Below, in pieces: positions 10,923 to 21,665 of a stretch of DNA of 64,000 nt. The DNA is taken from contig CM060834.1 of the NCBI GenBank assembly GCA_030762175.1, positions 32,058,501 through 32,122,500 of the forward strand, written 5' to 3'. The notes under the pieces are model-generated. The model did not search any database. It saw only the letters and a list, made by a program, of their open reading frames with translations, and had not been told where the DNA came from. Position numbers and translations under genes: made by a program. Numbering within the stretch: position 1 is the stretch's first letter; the number at the start of each line of letters is the position of its first letter. The stretch comes from Metallyticus violacea. Taxonomy: Eukaryota; Arthropoda; Insecta; Mantodea; Metallyticidae.

Positions 10923-11093
10923 GATGTTGCTGCTGCAGATGAGGGATCTGGAGAAGAGGGTGCTGGTCTAGTGACATCAAACCCAGAGCCATCTGGAAAA
11001 GCATGGCAGCTCTTTGCCGTGTTTTTGGACAGGGTGTTTTTCCTCATATTTTCTTTGGTTTATTTCATTCTATTGCTTGGGTGCTTCACTTAA
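10923..11093 (+). CDS. Cys-loop channel subunit, last exon (TM4 and stop)
   Basis: The acceptor TTTGCTTTACAG ends at 10922 and the exon runs in phase 0 to a TAA at 11091-11093. The first part is an acidic linker (DEGSGEEGAG), the second is AWQLFAVFLDRVFFLIFSLV, which matches the conserved pre-TM4 W-x-x-F/V-A-x-x-x-D-R pattern and TM4 of nicotinic receptors, ending in LLLGCFT. The whole TM3-TM4 loop is only about 75-80 residues, shorter than in most insect alpha and beta subunits. An AATAAA follows at 11164. The three exons keep frame across both introns, so this looks like an intact gene end and not a pseudogene. Confidence 0.85.
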   Translation, partial: DVAAADEGSGEEGAGLVTSNPEPSGKAWQLFAVFLDRVFFLIFSLVYFILLLGCFT

Positions 11094-11163
11094 AACTTTG
11101 AGGAACAACTGGAAAAGTGAAAGTAGAAAGAGATTCTTAGGATGAAGAGGAAATTGTTGGAAA

Positions 11164-11169
11164 AATAAA
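11164..11169 (+). other. Candidate polyadenylation signal of the channel gene
   Basis: AATAAA, 71 bases past the stop codon. It is the first such hexamer downstream. The sequence is AT-rich, so a chance match is possible. Confidence 0.5.
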
Positions 11170-11439
11170 TTTGGTTGAAAAACAAGCATTTATTATTAAA
11201 ACATTGTTAGTTTAGATAATGACCTTTCACAGTAGTTTTATATGTTAGAAAGCAACCTTCTATTCAACTTGTAATCATGGTTCCTGTAGAGTGTGAACAC
11301 GATTCTAAATATAAAGTTCATATCTTAGATTATAAAAAAGCTTTATTATTTTTTTAAGATATTAAAAATAATATAGCTTGTTCTTTCACACCAGCCCCAT
11401 GTGTAGGACATACTTTGGAGATGAAGAATGAGATTTGAA

Positions 11440-11560
11440 AAATTAAGAGTCACAGCTGAATTTGAATTATGAATCTTATGAATGGAATTATGAATTATGA
11501 ATTCCAAGCTGACGCTCTATCTACTGGGCTACCATGTCCTCCTCCCAGCATGGATGCATG
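11440..11560 (-). repeat. tRNA-like SINE fragment (minus)
   Basis: On the minus strand it reads CATGGTAGCCCAGTAGATAG, an A-box-like start of a tRNA-derived element, followed by a short repeated AATTCATAATTC tract. A second copy of the same head lies at 11765 in the opposite orientation. Confidence 0.5.
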
Positions 11561-11764
11561 AACCTCTCGGAGATGCTCTGAGATCTCCTTAACATTTCTC
11601 TACTATGACAGATTTCATTTCTTGCAAGACGACTCAATTCTACTAAAAGCCTGTCTTAAGTATTAAGGATCCTCTCCTAAAGAATAAATATCTCATTGTA
11701 TAGGAACCGTAGAGAGGTCTCTAGGGTGCAGAGAATTTGATGAAACAGGCTTGTCGTTCCTTGT

Positions 11765-11840
11765 TTGGAGGATAACATGGTAGCTCAGTTGGTAGAGCAT
11801 TAGCCTTGTTTCGAATCCCGAATCCCAAAATTTTCAAGTC
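11765..11840 (+). repeat. tRNA-like SINE fragment (plus)
   Basis: The A box TGGTAGCTCAGTTGGTAGAG is canonical and the B box TTTCGAATCCC follows after only a short gap, so the anticodon arm is shortened. With 11440-11560 it forms an inverted pair. Confidence 0.55.
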
Positions 11841-12227
11841 TGATTTTTAATTTCCAAACCTGTTATAATTTAGTAGGTATCCCTAAACAAGTTTTATTTT
11901 ATACAAACAAACTGTACTTTCAAAATAAAACTATATACATGTTAAAGCATTTATGAATATAAATACTACAATGTTACATGTCTTAAGATAAAAAACGTAC
12001 TGAAATTATAGTAAAAATATATATATTCGTTTTTTTATTTGATGTTTTTATTAAACTTGTTGAATTTAATTTGTTAACAATATAGTATGTGGATTTCAAT
12101 CTGCGCAACGGTGAGCAACGTCTCTAGAATTAATTTTCTTAGAAAATATTTTCCAGTTTTCAAAACACAAAGAGCTTAAGGCGATGTTGTTTTTCACCAA
12201 AAACATTAAAATGTTAATCATATACCA

Positions 12228-12925
12228 GGTGTAACAATAAGATACGGCCAAACTGTCAGGACACATTCCGCGCACGTAGGAGCAGAAAATATGTTATATG
12301 GAAATTGGTCTGGAAACGTTTTATTTCCATGTTAGAACTCAATTTTCTACGACTCTTTATAGTACTTTGATTGGGAAACACACAGGAACAGAACATACCA
12401 GCCTACCATATGAAATGTTCAAAATGCCCTCCGCTAGCATTGATACATGCATCAACCTGTCGTCGCATTGAATCCCGGATACACTGATGTATCCCTGGAG
12501 GACTGTGTATTGTTTCGCAGCCTTCCACAATACGGACACAAAGACTCTGCATCTTGTACCGGAGTTCGATATACAAGAGTTTTCAAATGTCCTCACAAAC
12601 AAAAAAGCCTAATGGGTTTAGGTCGGGCATCATGTCAACATATCTTCGTTCAAATGGAACACAAAACACTGGCGGTGAACGTAATAATTACAATTTAACC
12701 AGACGTAACCAAGGACATTGTGAACATTTCATGTAAGAAAGAGTTTCATAGGTAGGCTGGTACGTTCTGTTCCTGTTCCATAATTAATGTACTATGAAAA
12801 GTTGTAGAAAACGAGTTCTAATATGGAAATAAAGCATTTCCCGACCATGTCCATATAATATACATTCTTGTTCTACGTGTGCGGAATGTGTCATGAAAGT
12901 TTGGCCGTATCTACTTTGCACCCGG
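12228..12925 (-). mobile_element. DNA transposon derivative with terminal inverted repeats of about 190 bases
   Basis: Positions 12228-12406 and about 12740-12925 are inverted copies of each other at high identity; both contain GATACGGCCAAACT near the outer end and CAGCCTACC near the inner end. The minus strand just inside the left repeat encodes the transposase C-terminus RRQVDACINASGGHFEHFIW with a stop, a tail shared by several insect Tc1/mariner-superfamily transposases. Most of the coding part is missing, so it cannot move by itself. Confidence 0.75.
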
Positions 12926-13259
12926 TATGTAAGAAAGTGCATATTAATAGCTCTCAACTTTGCCTTTCCTTATACATGCGAAACTTGAAACAATCATAAG
13001 CATAGAATAATTTATATTACATGGATGATTTGACAGGTAACTTGAATTAATATTTAAGAGAACAAGATAAAAATTTAAAACCTCTTTTCGTCATAGTTCC
13101 CTCGTAGCTCAACGCACTTGTTCTAACAGTTCTATGGTAATGATTCGCCCGTGGAAGTGGATTTCTTCGAGGTCCTAAAAATACTCGTTTACCTCCTGTA
13201 TGGCCTTTGCCACCAGACATGAGTTTCGGGAAGAGATGAATAGGGTGGATGCGGAAGTA

Positions 13260-14553
13260 CGAGGGTAGGTCCATAAGTTTCCGGCCTAACCATTTTCTAG
13301 GTATGATAAAGCCAAAAACTATATTTCACTTTTCAAAATATTTACTCTTTATTGCAATACACTTCTCATATCTTTGCATTAACATTTCAATCCCCCCCCC
13401 CAAATAGTCAGAAGTCTTGTCTGCAAAATGGGCATAAATAGCATCCATCGCTTCTTCGTCACACTTAAATTTCCTTCCTCGAAATTCTTCTGAGTTTTGA
13501 GAAGAAGAAACAGCCACTGGGAACTAAATCTGGGATGTATTGTGGATGGTCGATTTCCTTAAAGTCACATTTCTTCACAGCTTCCCTTGCAACGAGAGCT
13601 GTGTACCCAGGGGCGTTGTCGTGAAGAAGGCGTACACCACCACTCAGCTTTCCTCGCCTTTTCTCTTTGATGGAAGCACGTAGTCAGTGCAGTAGTTCAG
13701 CATAGTACTCCCCATTTGCTGTGGTGTTCCTCTCCTTGAAGTCAATGAAGAGTATTCCTTCACAGTCTCAAAAGATTGTGGCCATGATCTTCTTGGTTGA
13801 CTGAGTGATCTTGGCCTTTAGAGGCGGTGCTTCGCCAACTTTACGCCACTCCATTGATTACTCTTTTGGTCAAGGAATTATAGTAGAGGACCATTGTTTC
13901 ATCTCCTGTAACAATAGTTTACAGAACTTCTCTCTCGTTTCCACCGCAGAGCTGCAAAAGTGCCTGATAACTGATGACTCGTTGCGATTTTTGGACTGAG
14001 AAAAGAAGTCTAGGAACCCATCTTGCACCAACTTCATTCATGTTTAAATTGTTCTTGAATAATTCGAAGGACTGTTTGTTTTAGAAAGGCCCAACCTTGC
14101 TGCTATTTCTGTTACTTTGAGCCGCCGGTCCTCCATAATTTCTCCTTCCACAAGAGCGATGTTTTCAGGAGTGAGGCCTCCAAGGGCTGACTTGCACGCT
14201 CTTCGTCTTCAATGCTTTCTCGACCCATTCGAAAAAGTTTGGCCCATTCTTTTACGGTGGAATATGAGGGGGATGCTTCGCCATATGCACCGTCCAATCG
14301 CCGTTTAATTTCATTTGGAGTAAGTCCTTCTTGTGTGAAGAACTTAATAAAAGCTCGAAACTCCATTTTGAACATGTCACAATCTTCTACACATAGCCTT
14401 CTTTATGCAACTATATCTGAACAACTGAACACAGAGAAGCGGAAGTTGCAACTGCAATTATTTACTTAACAGATAAGATATGACACCAGATAAGGGTTTT
14501 GTGCAGGCAATAATCCTTATCGGCGAGGCCGGAAACCTATGGACCTAACCTCG
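13260..14553 (-). mobile_element. Full-length mariner element with terminal repeats
   Basis: The ends are inverted repeats of about 28 bases (CGAGGGTAGGTCCATAAGTT on the left and the complement of CGAGGTTAGGTCCATAGGTT on the right), each flanked by the expected TA duplication (13258-13259 and 14554-14555). The length, 1294 bases, is typical of mariner. The transposase lies on the minus strand and is broken by frame changes and stops. The left end also exists as a solo fragment at 7168. Confidence 0.9.
13326..14375 (-). pseudogene. Broken mariner transposase
   Basis: The N-terminal frame (14375-14112, 87 residues) starts MFKMEFRAFIKFFTQEGLTP and holds the first helix-turn-helix with the YSTVKEWAKLFRMGRES linker. 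Further on the catalytic LLHDNAPGYTA (Asp codon 13618-13620) and YIPDLVPSG can be read. In mariner the last motif is PDLxPSD with the third catalytic aspartate; here that codon (13513-13515) reads Gly. The C-terminal piece (13517-13326) ends with LMQRYEKCIAIKSKYFEK. Stops and frame changes separate the parts. The protein cannot be made and would lack a catalytic residue. Confidence 0.85.
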
Positions 14554-14564
14554 TATTTCATATC

Positions 14565-15190
14565 GTGGTTCGGTAAATTTGTCCTAAGCGACGCGGTTTG
14601 AATGCATCGGCGTCAGTGAAATAACACGTTTTCTGCGATCACTGTCTTCAGTCTCTCTCCTGCAATTGTGTTTCCCTTCTCCAAGTAGTCAATCAGAGAA
14701 TACTTTTGCGTTCCAAAAAACTGCAGCCATCCACCTTCCAGCGGATGGAACGCATATCGCCTTTTTCGGAGCCGGTTCGCTGTTTAGACTGTGGTTTCGT
14801 TTCTGGCGTGTAGTAATGAGTCCAGTTTGCTCCATAGTCACAAAATGCCGTAAAGATCGGTTGAATTCTCAAACATTTCCAAACAGTCGGCCGATGTTCC
14901 CATGCATCTTCAATTTTGCTCCGGAGTGAACGGACCCGGTACCCATCTTGCACAAAATTGCTTCAAATGTAATTCATTATGCAAAATAATTAAACCGTTC
15001 AGTTGAGATACCCATAGCCTCTGCTAACTCACTCCTTTCACTCGTCTGTATTAAAAACAATATCATGAACTTTACCAATAATTTTTGGCATCACAGCTGA
15101 TTTTGGAGCTCCAGGACGTGGAGCATCTTTGATGCGTTCTACCATGCTTGAACTCATTTATCCAACGTCGAAGGTTTCATAGGAAGGGCA
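14565..15190 (-). mobile_element. Second, older mariner remnant
   Basis: The minus strand encodes scattered mariner transposase pieces, including WTHYYTPETKPQSKQ (the region after the first catalytic Asp) and DAPRPGAPKSAVMPKI-like sequence near 15100. Many stops interrupt it and no terminal repeat is visible. It abuts the intact-ended mariner on one side and a LINE on the other. Confidence 0.65.
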
Positions 15191-15905
15191 ATCTCGCCTT
15201 ATTCTCTGGCTATTTTCATTTGCTTCACTAAAGTAGCCTTATATTCCCTTTCTTCTTTCCCATAATCCTGCTCGATGAATGTCTTCGTACCTCCAAGTTT
15301 TTTTTGTTTATTTTTTTTTTTTTTGGTAATTTCCAGCACCATCCATTTAAATGACGCGGTGGTACACTTGACAAGCATCGGCCTCGGTCTAACTCCTTTT
15401 CTAGCTATCCTAAAGGAGTCACCCATTTCCCAGCCCTGTAGTTGGATCCCCAGCTTTTCCTTAAATATTTCCTCAATCTCTTGCCAAGTTCTCTTTTCTC
15501 TGTTTTCCTGTATTCCAAAAATGATGTTTGCTTTCTGTTATTTGCCTCAGTTTCTTCAGCCTCCTTATCCTTCCAACATGGTTCGCGAGATCTTGTTCCA
15601 CTCTATGTTGATAGCTTGCAACAATCTCTCTCATATCTTCGGTTAATCTGCTTATTCTTGTTTCTAGCCTCTTCCCTTTCTCAATTCAGTAATTTATTTT
15701 TATATTCCCTTTAGCATTCCGACGACCTGCTCCATTTCCGGACCGGGATTTAATTCCACTCCGCCAATCACCAATAACGCCATCAACACAAAACCGAACA
15801 AAATCATGGTCAATTGATCATTGAAACCATTTTCTCCAGTCTTAATTTTTCTTTTATTAAAAAGGCCTATTCTAACGCAATAGATTTCTGTCGATATACC
15901 CATTG
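15190..15905 (-). mobile_element. LINE ORF1 fragment with a 2A-like motif
   Basis: The minus-strand protein begins with a hydrophobic stretch (LTMILFGFVLMALLVIGG) ending in GVELNPGP at 15762-15739, a 2A-like ribosome-skipping sequence as found at the start of some CR1/L2-type LINE proteins. It is followed by a lysine/glutamate-rich, probably coiled-coil part, and by GDSFRIARKGVRPRPMLVKC and GGTKTFIEQDY, which fit a LINE ORF1 RNA-binding region. Canonical 2A has Asp before V/I-E-x-NPGP; here it is Gly. Stops break the frame, and the downstream part is cut off at about 15190 by mariner sequence. Confidence 0.65.
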
Positions 15906-16029
15906 TACCTACTGCACACGGAACGCGTGTACACGCGTCCGTCTTCGATCAGCTTCCGCTCGCAACTCCTCTGGATCAGAGATGCTGAACGGCCCTGAGG
16001 CGCAGGGGGCATGAGGCTTGCTCCGTTTA

Positions 16030-16480
16030 GTGAGTATTACTTACATGGGGGACAGTACCTTGGGCAATTTGAAAAATCGTAGGCCGTACACTCTTAATGA
16101 GAGCCGCAGGCTTTATGCGTGCACTGGCTGGGTTCAAAGAGCTGTGTTCACAGAGCAATAATCCTGCAGAACAGCCTCGCGTTTGGAAGCGCCCGGTAAA
16201 GAATGGCCAGAGGTGCTGTGAAGCCCGCATTGCATAATATCGGATCCCCAGTTCCACTCGACATGACAATGACCCGGTCAGCTGGGGAGATGACAGTTAT
16301 TATATTATCTGTTGGCTGCTGAAGAGTTGCGGAGGCCACTTTTTTGGCGGTCTTCTCCCATTTTTCTTGCCATTTGATAATTCTTTCTCGGCTGCTGGAG
16401 TTCGAATTCTTTATCTTTGAAGTTGGGTTGACTTATACGAGAGCTAGTCAATAAAGATTTTATTATTATTATTTACTTTC
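16030..16480. other. Unassigned repeat-like segment ending in (ATT)n
   Basis: This stretch has higher GC than its surroundings and ends at about 16450-16471 in AATAAAGATTTTATTATTATT, like a LINE or SINE 3' tail on the plus strand. It could equally be the 5' untranslated part of the adjacent minus-strand LINE. I cannot decide between the two. Confidence 0.35.
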
Positions 16481-16499
16481 GGAATAGTCCTCATTGAGA

Positions 16500-17030
16500 T
16501 GCACGGTCCAATATGTCTGTCAGTCCTGGAAGACATGATGGAAATAGTTTCTTGACATCGTCTTCAAAACAGCTTCCGTCTTCTGGAGCACACATTCGAA
16601 GTTTTTTCTGACCAAATACTGAGCAACATCATTGCAAACGCGAGGTCGTGCATTTTCATGATTGATGCAGATCAGGGCGTTTTCTTCGGATGTGTTGTAA
16701 TACTTAACCGTTATTTCTGGGGGGGGGGGACTTAATGTTGATAAACCACTGCATGACAGTTGAAGAACGAAGTGCGGTTGGTTGTGGTAGAACATTATCG
16801 CCAACTATTTGCTGTAATATCGCGCACGCTTCCATACCGGATTTCTGCAGACGGAAGCAAAATTTCAGAGCAGCATACTGCTCATTATGAAGCGATTCGA
16901 TTTTACATAGTCAACTGGCAAACAAAAGCTCTTTGCTGGCCTCTTGCATTAAGACGCATGCTCTTCCAATTTTTTCCGAGATCAGTTCTCTTGATGAAAA
17001 AATTTCACCACCGTATCTGCACTCTGTGAT
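16500..17030 (-). mobile_element. Degraded mariner-like transposon, copy 1
   Basis: Two blocks (16520-16640 and 16822-16920) match two blocks of the copy at 31596-32330 on the same strand in the same order: one around GTCCTGGAAGACATGATGG, the other around CTTCCATACCGGATTTC. In the other copy the second block encodes a mariner-like helix-turn-helix, so this is the same element, more decayed. Confidence 0.5.
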
Positions 17031-17046
17031 GAGAGAGAGAGAGAGA
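17031..17046. repeat. (GA)n microsatellite
   Basis: Eight GA units. Confidence 0.85.
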
Positions 17047-17779
17047 AACATTCACTAGCTCTCGTGACTTTTCCCCTTGTAAGCTATGGCCAATGGTTAT
17101 TCTTTACCATGTCTAATTGAAGGTCGTTCTCTGTTGACTACTGAAAGGGGTCACCTGATCTGAGATTTATTTTCCATACTTGAAATAGAAATTGATCATC
17201 TACTATACATGAAGAATCTAAGAACCATTTAACTGATTGATATTTTTCTTAACGAATATTAGAGATATCATACCCAAAACGAAACAAACAATGAAATATT
17301 AAAATTTGTCACTGACAACTATGCATATCTTACACAATAAGGTGTTTTAAAGTATCGAAGCGATGTGACCTTAATAAGCAAGTGCATAAAAATGTGATAT
17401 GAAATGGAGTGCCTCGATTGTTGACTGTACGAAAAAGCGCATGAAAGGGCATTTAATTGAAATCCTCAGAATTTTCTGTCCCAATTCGTGATCATGTACA
17501 CAATTTGGATCCATTGTGAGTCCAAAACGGCAATCAAAAGATGTGGACGATTGGCCAAATAGTGTCGAAGAAGACGAATGCAGTTTAATTTAAATGTTTA
17601 TTTATAGTTGCTTTGACCGCGACGTCAGTAAATTGTTTACTGAATACTGTACGGTGTAAGTCTGTAAGCATGAATAAAATGAAATGTTTTGGCGATGACG
17701 AAAATGAGCTAGGAGTCCTTGGCGTCTTAAAGCTATCTGACAAAATAAAATAAATAATAATAAAAAAGCTGATCTGACC

Positions 17780-17835
17780 GAAATTCGAACCCAGGACTTC
17801 CGGGTTAGTGGTTGCAAAGTTGGTGATAACTGCTT
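17780..17835 (-). repeat. tRNA-like fragment
   Basis: The minus strand holds CCTGGGTTCGAATTTCGGTC, a B box with T-arm, preceded by GCAACCACTAACCCGG. The A-box half is missing. Confidence 0.4.
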
Positions 17836-17839
17836 TTTT

Positions 17840-18485
17840 TAAAAAAAATTAGTAAGCAGTAATTTTACAGACTACTTGGAAAAGGGTAAAACAATATAAG
17901 CACCTATTATGCAGCATTGTTAGACTGTTTGACAGATGAATTAAAGGAAAAGTCCAATACTGGCACAATAAATGTTGTAGCTATGTTTTATTCACTTTTA
18001 TTCTTTTATAAATATCAACTTTATTTCTCACTTTTAAAGTTCTAATTAAATTTAAGCTTTACATCATGTAACCCCAATCATAAATTGATAAAGCATTATC
18101 ATGCATTATCATCAGTATTATCTTTTGGGTGTGTTTGCCCTTGAGGTGACAAAGAACATGTTAATCATTATACAAATTGTAAAACTCTGTTCCTAAAGAA
18201 ACAATTAGAGTTAAGATATTTCTTTCTTTCTTTTTTTTTTTTTCCAAAAGCCTGATGGAACTTATTTTAAACTATAGTTTAGAGCAATGAATACTTTTGA
18301 CAAAGCAGGATGTAAGAGACGTGTGTGAAATGTATAACAAAATGATTACATGTTGGTGCTAATTGAGAAAATGAATGCAAATGCTTACTTCCTGCTTTGA
18401 AGCTGCCTACGGTTTTCAGATCATCATATTTTTTAAGGAAATGATATAAAATGTTTCTTGCAGCTACATAAATATTTATAATATT
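17840..18485. other. No recognised feature
   Basis: AT-rich intergenic DNA with a short poly-T near 18233. Confidence 0.5.
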
Positions 18486-18489
18486 GTGT

Positions 18490-19110
18490 AGCTTTTCTCA
18501 AAGCATCTCAATAAGTTGTAACTGCTAATGAAATTGATTGGGTGAGAGAAAGAAGGAGAAGATTCCATATTTTGGCCAGTACAAGCTGAGATAACTATTT
18601 TGAGCAAAGTTGCATTCTTTAACATTAAGAAAGAAGTCATTTCTTTTTTATCCAGGTTGTAGTAGCCAGCACAAAATTTCATTTAGGGTAAAAGAGAATA
18701 CATTCCTAGAATGTTTTCCTTTGAGCCCTCAATACCTCATTATCTGTCCACAGAATGCTCTGCTGTTTTTCATATGCCATATATGTTTATATGGCTAGTT
18801 TGCACTTTGATGTTTATTTAAAAGTCTTGTGTGTGAAAAACTTTGAAATGTCTGAATGTGATTATAAAAGTCAAGTTAAGAAGAGACAGGAATGTAGAAA
18901 TTAAAGAAGATTATGAAAACACATAGATTGAGTGGAAGAAAGTTTATGACAGTTGCTGACAATAGAGTAGAACAGAAAACAAAGGACCAGAATGTGATTG
19001 TAGAAAAATTTACAAATAAGTTTAATAACATATCAAGGATTAAATAATTAACAATGTATATACTGACAGGCCTAAAGATGAACAAGTCAAACATCTGATT
19101 GGACTAATTC
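18490..19110 (+). repeat. Unclassified interspersed repeat, copy 1
   Basis: About 620 bases that match 22785-23400 in inverted orientation. The best shared parts are AAGTCAAGTTAAGAAGAG, ATATCAAGGATTAAATAATT and ACATTCCT(A/G)(G/A)AATGTTT. The two copies have drifted by perhaps a quarter of positions. I recognise no protein in it. Confidence 0.65.
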
Positions 19111-19439
19111 AAATACATGATGCTGCTAAACATTGACCGAAAAGTGAAACTTCAAAATCCTCTTTAAAATATTCTGCCATGAATGATTCCATTCTTTGAG
19201 GTATGTGTAAAACTGTTCACATGCTGTGTCAAGTAAAGCATATTTTATTCCACTAACATATTAGCTAAAGGACACCTTCCTGTAGAAATGATATTAAAGT
19301 ATTAACTTTAAGGAGTTTATTATAAACATAAATAAGTAAAGGCAATACTTGCAATGTTTATAATATGTAAGTTCTAAGAAAAAAAAATCAGAACATGGTT
19401 AAAGTTAAATATGACAAATTATTATTACGAAATCACTCA

Positions 19440-19510
19440 AATTTCACTAATTTTGTTCCACTTACTTGGACATGTTTCAAAAGCATTTGCCTCCATCTTC
19501 AGCTTGGTCC
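19440..19510 (-). repeat. Penelope-type terminal fragment with hammerhead-like core
   Basis: The minus strand reads CTGAAGA (19496-19502), a hairpin with GGAGGCA pairing TGCTTTT, then GAAAC (19474-19478), the palindrome ACATGT with a following C, and AAGTAAGTGGAA. The same order and spacing occurs at 8604-8640. Confidence 0.55.
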
Positions 19511-20834
19511 CACTGCATAGTTAAGTTGTGCACTATGTACCAAATGATTGCAAATATTTTTATGAAAACATTTTATCATGGCTTACATCTTTGCAGTCTG
19601 TTTAAGATGAACATACTGATATTGATAACTAAACAGACACTTGTTTCAAATAACTATTTGCAGTTTTGTGATATTTGAAGTTCACTCTTAATGAAAAGAA
19701 ATGGATCCCAAATTAGTGATTTTAACAATATTTATTAAACTAAATTATCTTTATAAGAAAATTTATTTTTATTAATTGTAATGTTTTATCTATTATTTAT
19801 TGAAGTGAAGTTTAAAAGTTGCATTATATTAACTTCTACAATTCAACTGAAATCCAAAAGGAAAACATTCTATGAAGTTTATATAATTATATCTCATTAG
19901 TTATTAAATATTTATGAAAAATATTTACCCACAATCATTGTCAGAGTTATATACTATAACTCTACAATTTATAGTTTTTCGAAATAATTATTAGTTTACT
20001 CTCCAAAAAGTTATTTTATTTTATAAAAAACTATGATCTGTGTAATCTTTTTCTTCTTTCTCTCCCCCATTCAAATGCATTACTTACATTTTTATAAATA
20101 CCATTATAACTAAAAAAATTGTAACTATTTCTCAGCGTATGGTAAGAAGATGTTTTCCTAGTCATTCCATTTTGTTAAATCTACACTTTGCAGTTCAAAA
20201 TAGTTAAAACATTCATTGTGATAATTTTACAATTACTTTTATTTCAGCATGTTTTTGCCTGATTCATGCTGATTGGGTAACACATGGTAACTGAAAGCAT
20301 TATTTACTAATCTATCAACCTTCTATGTACTTTTCCCTGCTTGATAGCAAATATTTGCTCATCTTTATCTTTAAAACTTTTGAAGTGCACTTATAGGATA
20401 TGAACAAATGAATACTGATAACTAATTTCTCCAAACAAACACTTCAGCTGCTTGGATACTGTCACAATTTTTAGCTACATTGCCAACAGTCAACTCTTTT
20501 ATAAAAGTAATCAGGTGACCTTATGATTAATTTTACTGTAATGCATGCCATTTAGTTAAAAGTTGATGTAAACATTTTAGTACATTGAATAAAAGATAGG
20601 ACAAAAAATATGTAAGCAAATTAGTTGTAAGAGTACTTGATAACCTACCTTGAAGATGGCTTAACTGACGATCATTTAGAAAATGTCAGGTATTTGTTAA
20701 TAACATATAGAATTTTTACCATTTTTGTCCTTTGTATTTCCAATTACCAAAAATATAACTTAATCATACATTTATACAAAATTTTACTATTATGATACGA
20801 AAATCACAAAATGTACTAACCTAGCTTACCTCAA
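19511..20834. other. No recognised feature
   Basis: Strongly AT-rich intergenic sequence without long frames or clear repeats. Confidence 0.5.
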
Positions 20835-20965
20835 GGGACTAAAGTTCTTCTTAATCTCATCGATGGCCTGAACTTTCTCCCTTTTCAAAGGAAAAAGCAG
20901 AGGTCACAGGGATCTAGATCTGGGCAATATGGGGCTGATCATCCTGAATGATGCAATGTTTTGAC
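20835..20965 (-). mobile_element. Mariner transposase C-terminal fragment
   Basis: Across frames the minus strand reads like the mariner end SPxLDPCDFxxFPLK followed by KVQAIDEIKKNFSPL. It is very short and degraded. Confidence 0.45.
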
Positions 20966-21386
20966 TTCCAGAACTGCTGTTACTGGCAATAGACAGTAAC
21001 GTTAATTCCTGCAAAATAGGAGACACACTTTATGAATCTTCATAATCTGTTTCTTCTTTGGATTTATTGCCTGGAAGCAAGATCAAGTATTTCGATGTTG
21101 TAAACATTGTTATTGCTGCATAATTACAATAAAAAGTACTAACCTGTTTTAATCTTTATTGTGAATATTCTTACTACATGAGATTATTTGAGTTATGGGT
21201 CGGCAGCTCGCGGCAGGGAGAAACCATTCAATGCTTACGATTTATGTGCTGATAGCAGCTAGTGGATAGTTTGAAGGAGGCTTGTTTGTGAGTGGTTGTG
21301 TGTTAATGTGTTACTTGGTGCTTTCATTGTGTGCTAATTGTTCTTCGTTAGTTATATCATAACATAAACAGAGTCTTGAAGAACGG

Positions 21387-21665
21387 AAATGAATGGTGTT
21401 TAACGCCCATTTTTGCTACAGAGGCACCACAGGCGATGGACACTAATGAATCATGAGATGAAATGATATATTGGGAAAGGAGTATTTTTAAGGGAGGAAA
21501 CGTCCCAGGCCTAAGTTTAGGGTACCTTTCCGGCATTTGCCATTTATGCAGACTGAGGAAATCCTGGAAAAAACCTCAGTCAAGGAGGACGACCCTGGCG
21601 GGATTCGAACCCCAGACCTGCCGCTCACGAATCTGCGCCTTAACGACCTCTACCACCCGTGGCGA
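21387..21665 (-). mobile_element. SINE family A, copy 1
   Basis: A tRNA-derived element in minus orientation with a perfect 13-base target-site duplication, TCTTGAAGAACGG, at 21374-21386 and 21666-21678. The head has a Leu/Ser-type A box and B box GGTTCGAATCCCG; the body contains GGCAAATGCCGG and the 3' end CGTTAAACACCATTC. Two further copies lie at 46781 and 48125. Confidence 0.9.

Noticed and set aside
14666..14929. 87-residue plus-strand frame
   Set aside because: Shadow of the decayed mariner transposase on the opposite strand.
15275..15714. 123- and 90-residue plus-strand frames
   Set aside because: Shadows of the LINE ORF1 read on the minus strand; their Phe/Leu/Ser-rich content is the complement of a Lys/Glu-rich coiled coil.
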